Assembly (NCBI GenBank): GCA_000697055.1
Contig: JNDT01001931.1
Coordinates: 62,001 to 126,000 of the forward strand
DNA: 64,000 nucleotides
Direction: 5' to 3'
Source of the DNA: Saksenaea vasiformis B4078
Taxonomy: Eukaryota > Mucoromycota > Mucoromycetes > Mucorales > Saksenaeaceae
Part shown: positions 11,169 through 22,444 of the stretch, in pieces
How the letters are laid out: every line of letters starts with the position of its first letter
Position numbering within the stretch: position 1 is the stretch's first letter
The notes under the pieces: model-generated
What the model saw: only the letters and a program-made list of their open reading frames with translations
What the model was told of the DNA's origin: nothing
Database searches by the model: none
Position numbers and translations under genes: made by a program

Positions 11169-13106
11169 TGGGAAAAAAGTATGTTTTGCGGACAGGAGAA
11201 GGGAATTTCTGTTTAAATACCCCTTTGCAAACAAAAGTAGGATCGGAGTTATGCATAGCTTGTTGAGCTATATCCAGCATTGTGTCCAATGAGACTGCAG
11301 ATATAGATAATTTGTTGGTTACGATTGGATAATCCTTTATCGGTCAAGTGCTTTATACTGATGGACAAATTAACTGTCTTATCACATGTACCCATATTCC
11401 CATTATACCCATGGCATACAGCAGCTTCTCTTAGTTGTATATGAGCAGAACAATACTGCTTCTCTTACTGCAAATGCTGCTTGTTCATCATTAAGTAAGT
11501 GCCAATCCGAAACGAAAAGATTCAGCACTGCATAAATTTGGTGGCAAAATGATCGAGTTAAGAGTGTGGGAAAAATTGTGGAACACATACTTTTGCTGCG
11601 TGATCGGATATACATTTTCCGTTTTTCAAGCAGATGTCAATACGTTAACACCCACCTTAATCGTGGATCATGCCGTCCATCTTCCCAATCATTGCCAAAG
11701 GCACGTATATATGTGCAGTATAAACACAGTACGGAATAATTGTCGGATGTCCATCAAAGAAAGCCGGAAGAGGATCGTCGCAAGCAAAGAGACTTTAAGT
11801 TTTAAGGGAGAGGGCTTAAAATAGACCCCAGATCGGACATGTCCAGACTTCATGCGAAAAGACGTTGGTCTAACATAACATCAAAACAGAAGGAGCTAAG
11901 TATGTTGCTAACATTTCACCAAACAGAGCTTGGGAATCATCAGTTGGCCAGGTACCTTGAGGACAGTGGTTTAGGCCCATACTGGTCTAAATCGTCATAG
12001 TTGGGATCAACAATGATGTCCTACAAAAGAAGAAATATCTACTATAACGGGCAGAATAGCCAGCTTCACTGATACCAATACCCATTATGCGATACATAAA
12101 CAAATAGACGATCCCCTTAAACTAGTTGATATTGCGAAGGATACAATATGACAGTCTTCCACAGGACTATGCTTTCACTTTATCAAACTCTACAGACGGT
12201 CTAATGATAATTACAAAGAAGAGCCTAAGCCGCTTCCACTGAATCATCCGATCTCTAGCCTATGACAAACGGAAGGTTTGTAAGCAATCTTGCGCAGAAA
12301 GGAAAATGTCCTACGTAATTAGTATTTCAGTGATGGCAGAAAGACCATATATTATTCATATGAAGTTGGTCTCCCATGGACATAAAACTGATTGGAGTGA
12401 CATGTAAGCTATTGCATGCTTAATACAATAAGATGATGCGGTGATGCCTCTTGCTTACCTCGAAGATATCCCGCTTGTGCCCGGAAACACATTTTTCGCA
12501 TTTCACTAGGACGAATCGTTGATGTTGATGCTTGTTGTCGTAAAGCATTACCTTTATTGAAAGCATTGCATATTGTGCCCGATCGTCCTGGATCCATGCT
12601 CATACTCACTGGAGTTATATGTGTATTTGACCTTTGCATCTATTCTATTACTATGTATTCTCCTTTATCAGATGGTTTGCCATACTTGGATTGATAAAGA
12701 AGACAAATAAAATGAGAAATAAATTAAGACGGTAGGACTCTATCGCCGACACGCTTTTTGCGCGAGACAGTGGGATCTTGTTTCTGACACGCTCGTTGCA
12801 TGACATAAAAGAATCCGATCACTGAGATGTTCCTTGGGTGAGACTAAAGAAACCTATCCCTAACACGAGACAGTCGATTTACAAACGTAGCATGAAACGT
12901 GTGATATGCAAATCATAGCGCTGGAACGTAAAAAGACATACTTCAAAGCGCCGAATAATTGCAAACGGACGTAAGGTCCTAGGAAAAACTCATCAGTAAA
13001 GCCGGTAGTTCCACAATTCTAGCCGTGTAACATACGCAGATACCGAAACACGACGACCTTTTTTTTTCTTTTTCTTTTTTAAACCCATCCTGTCAGTGTC
13101 TAGTTA
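11169..13106. other. Intergenic between xanA (-) and F-box gene (+)
   Basis: 1.9 kb AT-rich sequence. Short open frames (for example near 11403-11824 and 12409-12639) have no recognisable motif. A poly-T/pyrimidine tract at 13060-13081 lies just before the F-box start. Confidence 0.5.
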
Positions 13107-14810
13107 ATGATGGAATGCAAGCTACCAGCGGAAATTCTAAGACTCATCATCGCTTACCTGGAGAAAAGCGACTGCTACTACTGTCTAACTGTCTGTCGGT
13201 TTTGGAATAAGACTTTGACGCCATCGCTGTATGAAAACGTATATATAGAGAATCGTCGTCAATTACGGTTGTTCTTCAGTACACTGGTCAGTACAGAGAG
13301 AGTCAATCCGCTTGGCCATTATGTCCGTAAATTACATATTCAAACAAACGTGCCTTTCTCCCATGACAAACTCAAACTACTCCCAGGTCTTTGTCCTTTT
13401 CTTATCGAACTCGATTACGTCAAGTTTTGGCGTTCTCCATTTCGAAGACTATTACATGAATGCAAACATCTCACAGAATTGCCCGATTGTGGACTATCAA
13501 ACCTCCTAGATCTTTCTCTTCCTTACGCGCAACTACGTCTCACTCGGTTGATGCTCAATGTCAATATCATTCCCCAATTGCTTAACCTCATGGGAAATAT
13601 GCACAATCTTGAGAAGCTCGTTCTCTATGGCGACCGTTTATATTCCACCACAAGTTGGGAGGATTCCACAATTTCGTTGTCCGTACTAGAATCGCTCTCA
13701 ACAACACTTCCACGCTTGCAATATCTTTCCTTGGCTTGCGTAAAGATCTGTGGACCTATGCCAAATCACATTGCAACTTGCAACACGTTGCGCAAGATAG
13801 GTTTGAGTACGCCACGTAGCAGCAAATGGTATTCTTATTTTGCCCTCAAATATCCAAATGTTGAGCGGCTGATGATTTCAACAAGACGTGACGAAATGGA
13901 CGAAACAACGGATACAGATATCTTAGCATTGGTGAGATCTTACCGGCGTCTGAAAAAGATAACGATTAGCGATGGCGACTTTGAACGTGAAGGCATCAAT
14001 CAACAAGCGATAAAAGAAGCTCATCATGCGGATGCCCCTATTGCCTATATCTCGTTCAATGATTGGGATTTTCAGTCGTATGCAGAAACCGTCGACAATT
14101 TTCAACGAACGCTTTCCTCGGTTCGCATTGCGCTATCAGAGCCAGTATTGGTCACAGCGCACCTAAAGCTTCTATCCACTTGCCACTCTTTAGTCAGTCT
14201 TCAAATAAGTTCCCCGTCAACGTTCGAGATCGATGTTATTCTCGATCATCTAAAGCAGCTGAAAACGCTATGTCTGATAGGACGCACAATACATCTGAGT
14301 GATCGCAAGGCCACAAATGCCACACACGTTTTAGAAGAACTGGATGTTGAATGCGATTTAATTGGAGTTGACGTGTGTCCCTATTTGTCAAACCACTGTC
14401 CTCGACTCCGTGTGTTCCGTTGCTGGTACTCGATGCGGTCTAAGCTGCATCCTGTGACACTTGACTTTTCAAGCAGCAAATTGAGACTATTTGAATTGTT
14501 CTCTGGAAGGACAGCGATGCTGAAACTGACACAGACGGACAAAACAGAAAAGATGTTACAACGGATGAAAGCCTACTACGGACCCACCGACAGCCATAAA
14601 TCCAAATGTTGGATGCGATGGTACTTCATAACGGCCGAAAGACAGCTGAAAAAGTGGGAGTCTCATGAAGTGGATCTAACCATGCCGCCACCGCCTGCAA
14701 TCCACGTAGGAAGGAGGAGCTACAATCAAGGTCGTGAAAGTTATTCTGTAATAGCAATGCATTGTCGGTCGATTGAAAAAGTATACTTTCAAGGAAGAAG
14801 CATCTACTAG
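13107..14810 (+). CDS. F-box/leucine-rich-repeat-like protein
   Basis: Single-exon 567-aa gene. The N-terminus is an F-box (KLPAEILRLIIAYLEKSDCYYCLTVCRFWNKTLTPSLYENV), the Skp1-binding module of SCF ubiquitin ligases. The rest consists of irregular LRR-like strands, for example LPRLQYLSLACVKICG and LKQLKTLCLIGRTIHL. This type of F-box/LRR protein is greatly expanded in Mucoromycota and the substrate cannot be predicted. Two consecutive ATGs (13107, 13110) could both start. No intron is needed. Confidence 0.85.
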   Translation: MMECKLPAEILRLIIAYLEKSDCYYCLTVCRFWNKTLTPSLYENVYIENRRQLRLFFSTLVSTERVNPLGHYVRKLHIQTNVPFSHDKLKLLPGLCPFLIELDYVKFWRSPFRRLLHECKHLTELPDCGLSNLLDLSLPYAQLRLTRLMLNVNIIPQLLNLMGNMHNLEKLVLYGDRLYSTTSWEDSTISLSVLESLSTTLPRLQYLSLACVKICGPMPNHIATCNTLRKIGLSTPRSSKWYSYFALKYPNVERLMISTRRDEMDETTDTDILALVRSYRRLKKITISDGDFEREGINQQAIKEAHHADAPIAYISFNDWDFQSYAETVDNFQRTLSSVRIALSEPVLVTAHLKLLSTCHSLVSLQISSPSTFEIDVILDHLKQLKTLCLIGRTIHLSDRKATNATHVLEELDVECDLIGVDVCPYLSNHCPRLRVFRCWYSMRSKLHPVTLDFSSSKLRLFELFSGRTAMLKLTQTDKTEKMLQRMKAYYGPTDSHKSKCWMRWYFITAERQLKKWESHEVDLTMPPPPAIHVGRRSYNQGRESYSVIAMHCRSIEKVYFQGRSIY

Positions 14811-15543
14811 TCTTACTTTTTTCCAACAGAAAACGATACACAAATATGTGTTACTAGCCTTCGTTTTAATCTTAACAGTGTGTTAATATCCCTCCCTTTT
14901 CTACAATGCAATACTTGGAGTTCTCGAAAGACAGATGGCTCTCGGCAAAAGTTTTGGATACGTCGCGATTCTAAACCCTTTTCTTTTTTAGATACTTAGT
15001 GGGTATATGCATAGCGCTTTTGGGTGAGGTCACCTTGGGATAAGACCCCTTTCTAGACTTCGGCTATTTCCACTTAATTGGTTATCACATTCAGTGACCA
15101 CACCGAACCCAGCTCATCTAGAGGAAGGGTTAAGGTTTCTTGCCGGCTACGTGATAGGAAAAACGTGGGTCCCAGCGGTTTCTCAGTCCATCAGACTTAA
15201 TCTGAAGCACAAAAACAAATACTAGCGACGGTAGCAATAAAGAAAATGGAAATTATTGAGCGCTGAAGGAATCTGACTTCTAACAGATGGTGTGGTCCGC
15301 AAACTCTAAATGCAGATGAAATAGCTTAATGAGTTTTTTACGCCACTCTACGTAAATTTTGCGTCCATGATGAGTCAGACCTTTGGAAGCATAGACAGTG
15401 CTAGCCATCCAGTGTGGGTATTCATTTGATGCAGGAGGAACAAGCAGGGAGCAGATATGTCATGCAGAGAACCTTAAGCGATGCCATATCCGGGCGATCT
15501 GTTGCGAAAATATTTATTTAGACGGTGAACAAAGGTTACACAT

Positions 15544-15660
15544 ACAGTCAAACGGTTCGGGACAGATGTCATGCAGGTTAAGCGACAAACAGAAAGCCAC
15601 GAATGATCCTGTATATGTAACGAATTGGTATTCCTTACCGGGGACGGTTTTACGGGAAAT
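15544..15660 (-). repeat. Fragment of interspersed repeat family A
   Basis: Shares CGGTTCGGGACAGA, GTCAT.CAGG, GATCCTG and TTACCGGGGA blocks in the same order and spacing with the segment at about 18095-18195 inside the larger copy of the family, with many substitutions. Strand is given relative to the 27.5-kb copy. Looks like an old, truncated member. Confidence 0.6.
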
Positions 15661-17398
15661 ATAGCCGAAGACGACGAAGAAGAAGACATCGGCCCTTCTT
15701 CCTTGAATAACCCGTCCTATCACCTTTATTGAACTATCCTATGTCGACTAATGGAATCTTTCTCTTGTATGGATACAGCGTGGAAAGATATAATGCACCA
15801 ATCTCACAGTTGAACTCATTCAAGGGTAACTAGTTCGAGCACAATGCTCATGTGGAATGGACAATCAAATGAACGCACAAGTTGTACACAAAGTCTGTAA
15901 TGTACCAAACATTTTAGACGACAAAAAGGGGAAAAGCAAAAACGTTTACATAGCCACAAGTTTGTTGTCTTTATTCAAATCTAAAAAGTACAATTAAGTA
16001 AATTATCTTCTATTTCTCTGGCAAGCTCTCGGAATCTCTAACTTTATGGCTGCGTCTATGATAATTGACAGAAGCTGCATAGAAGACGATCTGCGCTATG
16101 TGCTTGAGTGACTTACCCTTCAGTGGTCAGTAAATGGCCGATCATCAAATCAACGTGGGAGAGGCGCGCATGTGCCATTCTTTTCTCGGAAAAGCTTAAG
16201 AGCGTAAAGTTACCAAAGGTTTAGCTTCTAACTGATACATGTCAGTTAAAAAGAAATGATAAGTGGTTGAAACACTTATAATCTAAACAAATACAAATAA
16301 CTCTATCGTTTCGGTATGGAGATGAGCATTTCTTACACCTGCCAACTTTGGTTAGTGTAGTGCTACCCGACTGTATTTATTTTCAGTTCATACAGGCAAT
16401 GTTGCGTTAGTGACCGTTCTGTTCTCGGTTAATGCGTAGGTGTAGTGAAACATCAATGAGAAGTAGTGCAGATATTAAAACCGCCAAAAACAAAAAAAGG
16501 AATCTGCAGAGTGACCTTCCATAATGATATTTATAGCGCTAGAAGTGCTACTTAGTCACAGTCAATGAAAATGAATCCACTGGCGAGATTACAGATCATA
16601 TTAACTACTGTTGGTTCAACTTTTTGAATACGAGCCAGGTATTTCGAAGTTGAGCCAACAAAACGTACGTATCAGTTGCAGTCACGACACAACACGAACG
16701 AATACAAGCGCGAAAACATCACTGACGAAGAAGCCTTCCGGCAACAGAATAAGAACGTCGTTACAAATGCTTGTATCTTGTCTCAGCTGGAGAAAATATT
16801 TAACATCGGACACGGTGCTCGTAGCGCAACGAATCCAGTTGTTATGGATGTGATAGGCAAGGAAAGACAGCAAGCTTGAAGCATCGTAACCTCACAATAG
16901 ATTACTTGAAGGCTTACGAGATAGATGGAATGGATGATGTCTTCGTTGCCGCTGAAATGACAGATCATTGCCCGCTCCTTCCCACTACGCTTGTCGAACT
17001 GGAAGAATTTCTGGATAGACGCGTAATTTATATCCTATTTAGTAATGCTGTAAGTAAGCTGTCCGGCAATGCACGCGAAAAGAACTAAAACCGCGCCTAT
17101 TTTCAGGAACACCTTGTTGAAGTAATTGCATGTGCTGGTCTTAAACAGAAGAGAAGGTTTGAGTTAATTTCTGGGTGCAAGATCCGTCCCCAGGCCCACG
17201 ATCATTCTTTGCCGCATCGAAACGATCGAAGCAATAGGACCTCTATGCAAACTGTTCAAGTATTCAACTTCATACATTGAAAAAAAGGGCGCGGCGATCT
17301 CCTGCCACTTGCACCAGCGATGTGCAATCTATCCTTCTTATGATCGAGAGAATAAAAGACTTTACATGCTCGAGAATCTACGTACACTGTTTATTGAA

Positions 17399-17649
17399 CA
17401 AGTTTTACGCTACCATATTTTCCCTTTTCTTCGTCTTACGTCTTCCCTCCCACTGCTATCCCTCGCGTCTACCTCACCCGAACAGATCCTTCTATCCTTC
17501 CTCCCCCCTCTCTACAGATCTTTCTCCTTTTGCTACAAAGGTCTCTTTCCATTCATTTTCTTCCAGACCGGGCTAGAGCGGACATGCCTAGTTAGCGACG
17601 CGCTCACAGTCATTAAATTTAAATAAAGTTTTGGTCAAGTTTTACGCTA
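17399..17649. repeat. 224-bp segment flanked by a 14-bp direct repeat
   Basis: CAAGTTTTACGCTA occurs at 17399-17412 and again at 17636-17649. The left copy follows TTATTGAA and the right copy leads into AATCTATATAAATTTCGCG, the end of repeat family A. In the related copies those two flanks are contiguous (TTTGCTCAATAA beside GCGTAAAAATT in reverse complement), so the 224 bp between the direct repeats look like an insertion with target duplication. The insert is pyrimidine-rich and ends in an A/T-rich stretch. Possibly SINE-like; not identified. Confidence 0.5.
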
Positions 17650-18620
17650 ATCTATATAAATTTCGCGTCCCTATATAAATTTCGCGTCCATGAGGAGCCA
17701 CTTTTACTCTAAAAAAAGAATCAAGTATGTGTTCGTTCATACATAAGTTGGTAATAGATTCATGCACTACTTACATCAGCGCGGCCCCTCAATGGACGCG
17801 AAATTCATATAGACAGCATAAAAATTTGTTCATAGTTAGTAAATGGAACAAATACTTGGATGTCATTTTACTTAACCCCTGAAGGGTATTTCCATCATCT
17901 GACGGTGACCGCACCCCGCACCGTGATGGGTGGAAGTGGGAGATCGGAGGGGATTGGCACTGAGAGTGACCAATTGAAACGCACTGCAGAGGACTTGAAC
18001 CGATACAACGTCCAGCGATCTATTGTACAAGATGAGTGATGCTGAGTGCGACAACATTTATTTTACTTTAAGTGACGGGTAAAAACGCCAACACAGCTGA
18101 GACGGTTCGGGACAGAGGTCATACAGGCTGAATAATACATCAAAAGACATGAGTGATCCTGGGTGCGTATTCCATTAAAAGTACATACCGGGGATGTAAA
18201 ATGAACAGAAACAAAAAAAAAAGATTCATGCGTCCCTTTAAATACTTCCCATCTTACGCGTTCCGATTGGTACGTTGGGGAGCCTACAGTGATCCCCTGA
18301 TAATTTCAACCACCAAAGCACGGGCATCTGGTTGAAACTACCGAGAGTTGAATTTGTATGGAATGACTTAAGGCGTAACTTAAGGCGTAAATACTTCTCC
18401 AGTTTCTCTAAAGAGGTTGAAATACTGAGAGTTGAAAAAATCGAGGGCGAAATTATCAGGGGATCACTGTATTACAATGGATCAGCGCAACACACCTTTG
18501 ATCTAGATGTGAATGTATCTGCTTCTCTGCGCAAAGATCTACTGTTCCTCGATGCAGCATTGAAGTGGTGGTGTCAATGCAAAGTATTATTCGGATGATG
18601 CAAATGTATATCCAAAATCC
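17636..18620 (-). repeat. Interspersed repeat family A, copy 1 (interrupted)
   Basis: Reverse complement of the copies at 27.5-28.2 kb and 37.1-37.5 kb. Its end carries an inner inverted repeat: CTATATAAATTTCGCGTCC (about 17670-17700) against GGACGCGAAATTCATATAG (about 17795-17813), each followed by a GAGGAGCC/GAGGGGCC block. Further in are shared blocks CACCCCGCACC, ACCGGGGAYGT, TTTAAATAC/TTTAAAGGGACGCATG and CAATGGAYCAGCGCAA, ending near 18615. The copy is split by the TIR element at 18285-18471. No coding capacity, so a non-autonomous element. Confidence 0.7.
18285..18471. mobile_element. 187-bp TIR element (MITE), nested in repeat family A
   Basis: Perfect 23-bp terminal inverted repeats including flanking TA: it starts TACAGTGATCCCCTGATAAT (18285) and ends with the exact reverse complement (ATTATCAGGGGATCACTGTA, to 18471). 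The interior holds two related GAGAGTTGAA direct repeats and no open frame. TA target and CAGTGATCCCC ends fit the Tc1/mariner-pogo superfamily. The corresponding place in the 27.5-kb copy of the host repeat (about 27653) is uninterrupted, confirming insertion. Confidence 0.85.
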
Positions 18621-18906
18621 AGTATTTTCGTGATCTTTACAAGTGCTTGTTTCAGACGTCAAGGATGTAAGTTAATTCATAAGACAGAAACTCTTGAGAT
18701 TAATGAAATTGCAGTGTATTTCTTCTTCCCAAAACCTGGTGAAGGCCTTAGGTCGATCAACAAAAATCGTAGAAAAGGATATATAACGTCCATTAAGAAG
18801 AACAGCAATCGAGCAGACGTACAGTAGCCCTTCAAGTATATCATATAATCTATGGCCAGAGTTCTATTCTTATATCGAGTATATTCTCTAAACGAATAGT
18901 CGTCCA

Positions 18907-19063
18907 TATTGCAGCGGTCGCTCGATATAACGATGTTCGATACAGCGACATCCTCGATATTATGATATAAATGTTGTATGTCTGCTTAAACGGTATTCTC
19001 GAGATAGCGATGAATCTCCTTTCCACAGAGGGTATCTTTATATCGAGCGACCACTGCACTATA
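18907..19063. mobile_element. Pogo/Tigger-like miniature element
   Basis: About 155 bp bounded by imperfect inverted repeats: TGCAGCGGTCGCTCGATATA near 18911 and TATCGAGCGACCACTGCA ending near 19056, flanked by TA-rich sequence. CAGTGGTCGCTCGATATAA-type ends are characteristic of pogo/Fot1-class elements that target TA. No transposase frame inside; non-autonomous. Confidence 0.75.
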
Positions 19064-21179
19064 TAATTTGGGACACCTTATACATTTATGATGATGAGTT
19101 CTCTCTTGACGAGTTCAACCTGGAACCAAAACATGGATCTCAAGGAATCCGTGAAGAGCTACACAGGGACGGTGTTATTAAGTGAGAGTGACGACAGCGA
19201 CGACGATGATGATGGTGATTAGCAAGCGTCAGAATTTCCCAAATCCGTTTGATCTGCCGCCAGTAGGAAAGATAAAAATTCTCGATCAAGCTCGGGCAGT
19301 CTTGGAGACGGTGATGACCTTAATCATCCGCTTTTATAAGAAAAACCATTCATCCTTCTAATAACGGATTTTCGGAATAATTTATCGCCTATAAGTAAAA
19401 AGTTCAGTGTTAGATGTATAAGTATGACATATTCAATGGTGAATAGTCGTTAACCGAACGAGCCCTGTACCTAATACGTATGCGTCTGAACGTGATATCT
19501 CTCACTAAGACAACCGACACCAGATAGGATTTTCCCTTTTGGCTCGACGCAAACAGATGTAAAAGGAATTACTTGGGTTACTCCAAGTAGTGTCCCAAGT
19601 AATCCCCGGCTCTAAATTGTTGCTAATAAAAGCCGTCATAGCTTGTTTCCAAATACGGTGCGTTTTTTACAAGTAGATGGCGCGTTACGATAATAGTTCT
19701 ATGTACTTAATATCCGAACCTAACGTTCTGAATAAAGAAAGATCAAGAAATTAATAGTACCATAGAGAAATTACGAATCGGACACAGGACTTTGTGATAT
19801 TCATAGACATGACTTAGCATACCCGACAAAAGCGGCAATGGTAACTTTCCAAGAGCTATACCATAGCAATACTCATTCAAGTAGGACTCTTACTGACTCT
19901 CTAAGTGCACATACGCTCGGTTGAACGTCTGGCTCATATTGGAGAAGATTGAACAACGATATTTACCATGATTTGCATTCGCGCCATTGGACCCGTCTTC
20001 ATTGACGCGATCAAATTGAATTTCCGGTCCTATAGTTGCCGTTTGTATTACTTCGCAGGATGTACATTTATAGGCTAGTTGTACCTTTTTTTTTGGCGCA
20101 ATTCTTGAGGGAATAATTTCGGACCTCGTTCTATCTAGTTCCTCCCTAGGGTTAATCGAGATCTCTGTACGATATTGATTGGGTTTTCTCTACTAGGAAT
20201 GATAGTAAAACCCGTCTTTGCGTCGGTTACACCTGCCACAAGTGTATTTGGGCAAGCTTGATTATGCACGATTGCGCGGGAACCGAATCGGTCGAACATC
20301 CGACGGTTTCGAACCTTCAATAAATGAACAAAGAAGGTATAGAGTTTGCGTTTGTTCTCAATATGAACATAAGAGCACGGAAAAAGAAAAATCTATAGTA
20401 GGAGAGACCTTGTCACACCATGTCAAAGAGCAGTTTATAATCGTTTTACAAGCTGCGTTACACTATGCGGGAAAGAAATTGGAAAAGTCAATTGGCGGCT
20501 TCCGGTAAGTTATTTATCAAAGAAAAAAAAGTAGAAAAGAAAGATTTTTCAGCAGATACTGTGTCGATGATGAGAGGTGGCACGAATCAAGAAAACGGGT
20601 CGTTATATAGCTTTGAGAGGTAACTAATGCCATATTGGGAGAGCTCCATCAAGTCCCCGCCAAAGATCTTGGCGGGAACACGAAATCTACAATTTTCATG
20701 TGAGGGTGACGAGAAGTGTTCATTTTACTCCGGTCTTGTGACATGATAACGCTATCTTAGTCGCCAATCCCGTAACGGCAGGTAACCGCGCGAACTTTTT
20801 CGCTTATTATGCCGTTATCGTTCATAGATCACTTTCCAAATATAATTTATATAGGCAAAAATGAAAATCAAAACGTTATTTGCTGCATTTATGTCGGCAT
20901 ACGCTTGAAATGTGTTTCGTAATAAAAATGTACGTAGAGCGCGTTTATGGGATGGCATCCCGAAACAGCCCTTACTTGTGACACACATTTTGGTGCCCCA
21001 CCTAACAGTCAACCCATTCGCTAGCTGCATATGATGCATATTCAATAAAAAGTTGCAAGGGCTAGAAATCGAAGGGTTCATTTCTTCCTTCTTCTTTTCT
21101 CCTACTGATTTTGCTTCTTCTTCCTTGGTTCCTTCTTCTTTGTTTTTTGTCTTTTGTTTTGGTAGCAACAATTCACTCT

Positions 21180-22109
21180 ATGTTCTCTTACTGCACTCAT
21201 CAAGAAAAACAGGGAATGTCTCCTTCTATGACATTTACTCCACTTGGGCTAGAAAACACGTACTTAGCAGATCATCTTTCTGCACTGTCGCGTCAAGGTC
21301 TCAACGAACAAGCTAATCGCTACCATCACATGCTTCGTACGGAGCCAGTATGTCATCATCCGCATCAACAGTATACGTATGCAGACAAACAGCCCCAGCA
21401 TTTGGCCAGTAAACTTGGCCACGTGCAGACGCGTTTGGAGCCCTTTAGCAAGCCCTTGCTGACGACAACACCAGAATCGATGCGCATGACGGGAACAAGA
21501 GAATACCGAAGCATTCAGCATTTCAATTTTTTCAATCCTTTCGATCCTCTACCATCTTTTGACACCTACAGCTCGACACCCTTCTCAGACTTTGGTTACT
21601 TGGATAATCCGTTGGATGAATTATGGATTGGCTCCACCAAGCCAATGTCACCCATCAGTAATGAAGACAATCATTGGCAATTAATGCACAACAATGAACA
21701 AGAAGTCAAAGAAGAGGATAATGCAAAATCACAGCAAAATCATCTCATCCCAGATCCAGTTATTTCTCAACGGCTGTCACCTCTTCCAGAACAAACTGAA
21801 TCAGAAGAAAGCAACGAGAATAGTAATAATAACGCATCAATACATGTCCCTGAACCAGCAAGAAAGAATAACCGTAACAGCATTCATTGTACTAACTGTG
21901 AAACGCAATGCACACCTTTGTGGCGTCGTAATTCGAAGGGAGAACCATTGTGCAATGCATGTGGGTTGTTTTTCAAACTCCATGGTATCGTTCGTCCTCG
22001 CTGCCTGAAAACTGACGTGATCAAGAAGCGAAACCGGCAGTCATCGCAACCACGACGACGGCGGTCACCGAAAAGGGCGGCAGCGAAGGGATCGTCATCG
22101 TCTGTTTAA
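21180..22109 (+). CDS. GATA-type zinc-finger transcription factor (AreA/NIT2 class)
   Basis: Single-exon 309-aa protein. One GATA finger near the C-terminus: C237-x2-C240-x17-C258-x2-C261 ([20 protein letters not shown] then LCNACG), followed by [24 protein letters not shown], the basic tail typical of AreA/NIT2 nitrogen regulators and their paralogues. The 17-residue loop and the [10 protein letters not shown] extension place it in the fungal single-finger class rather than the White-collar class. The N-terminal two thirds are low-complexity (His/Gln/Asn-rich) with acidic and Pro/Phe-Asp patches ([21 protein letters not shown]) that may be activation segments. First in-frame ATG is at 21180. 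The target process is inferred only from class. Confidence 0.9.
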   Translation: MFSYCTHQEKQGMSPSMTFTPLGLENTYLADHLSALSRQGLNEQANRYHHMLRTEPVCHHPHQQYTYADKQPQHLASKLGHVQTRLEPFSKPLLTTTPESMRMTGTREYRSIQHFNFFNPFDPLPSFDTYSSTPFSDFGYLDNPLDELWIGSTKPMSPISNEDNHWQLMHNNEQEVKEEDNAKSQQNHLIPDPVISQRLSPLPEQTESEESNENSNNNASIHVPEPARKNNRNSIHCTNCETQCTPLWRRNSKGEPLCNACGLFFKLHGIVRPRCLKTDVIKKRNRQSSQPRRRRSPKRAAAKGSSSSV

Positions 22110-22444
22110 CCACGAGAATTATCAAATGATCGATAATGTTGCACACAGTTCATCTCTCTCCTTTTTCGTCGTTCTTCTTCTTTCTTCTTCCTTCTTTTAT
22201 TTTATTTGTATGTTTTTGTTTTGTCTGTACAAAAAAGAAATATTGTTGTGCGTTATGCTTTGATAAATAAGAAATAAGTTCATATGATAATGTAACCTTA
22301 GAGGCATATGTAAGTGAAGACAAAATGCGGAGAAAGGGTAAAAGATACTTTTTGCTTTATTTTATAGGAGCACAAATCTTTTTTTTTGCTTGGCATCACG
22401 TCTTCTTGGTGTAACACATGTTTTTCTCTTTATGAAATTGGATT
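22110..22444. other. Intergenic, convergent 3' ends
   Basis: Lies between the GATA factor (+) and chitinase (-) stops. T-rich tracts at 22160-22240 and 22378-22388; no coding signal. Confidence 0.5.

Larger units (their letters stand above)
14811..21179. other. 6.4-kb gene-poor block with decayed repeats
   Basis: No complete gene recognised. It holds the repeat-family members and TIR elements listed separately (15.5, 17.4-18.6, 18.9-19.1 kb). Remaining stretches contain only short open frames. Two of these (16670-16879 and 16876-17088) have protein-like composition, for example NACILSQLEKIFNIGHG, and may be relics of one gene, but I cannot name a family. An inverted repeat TTACTTGGG..CCCAAGTAA sits near 19568-19602. 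Confidence 0.5.

Noticed and set aside
20135..20508. Open frames and a GGTTTCGAACCTTC motif resembling a tRNA T-loop
   Set aside because: No cloverleaf can be formed around it and the open frames carry no motif.
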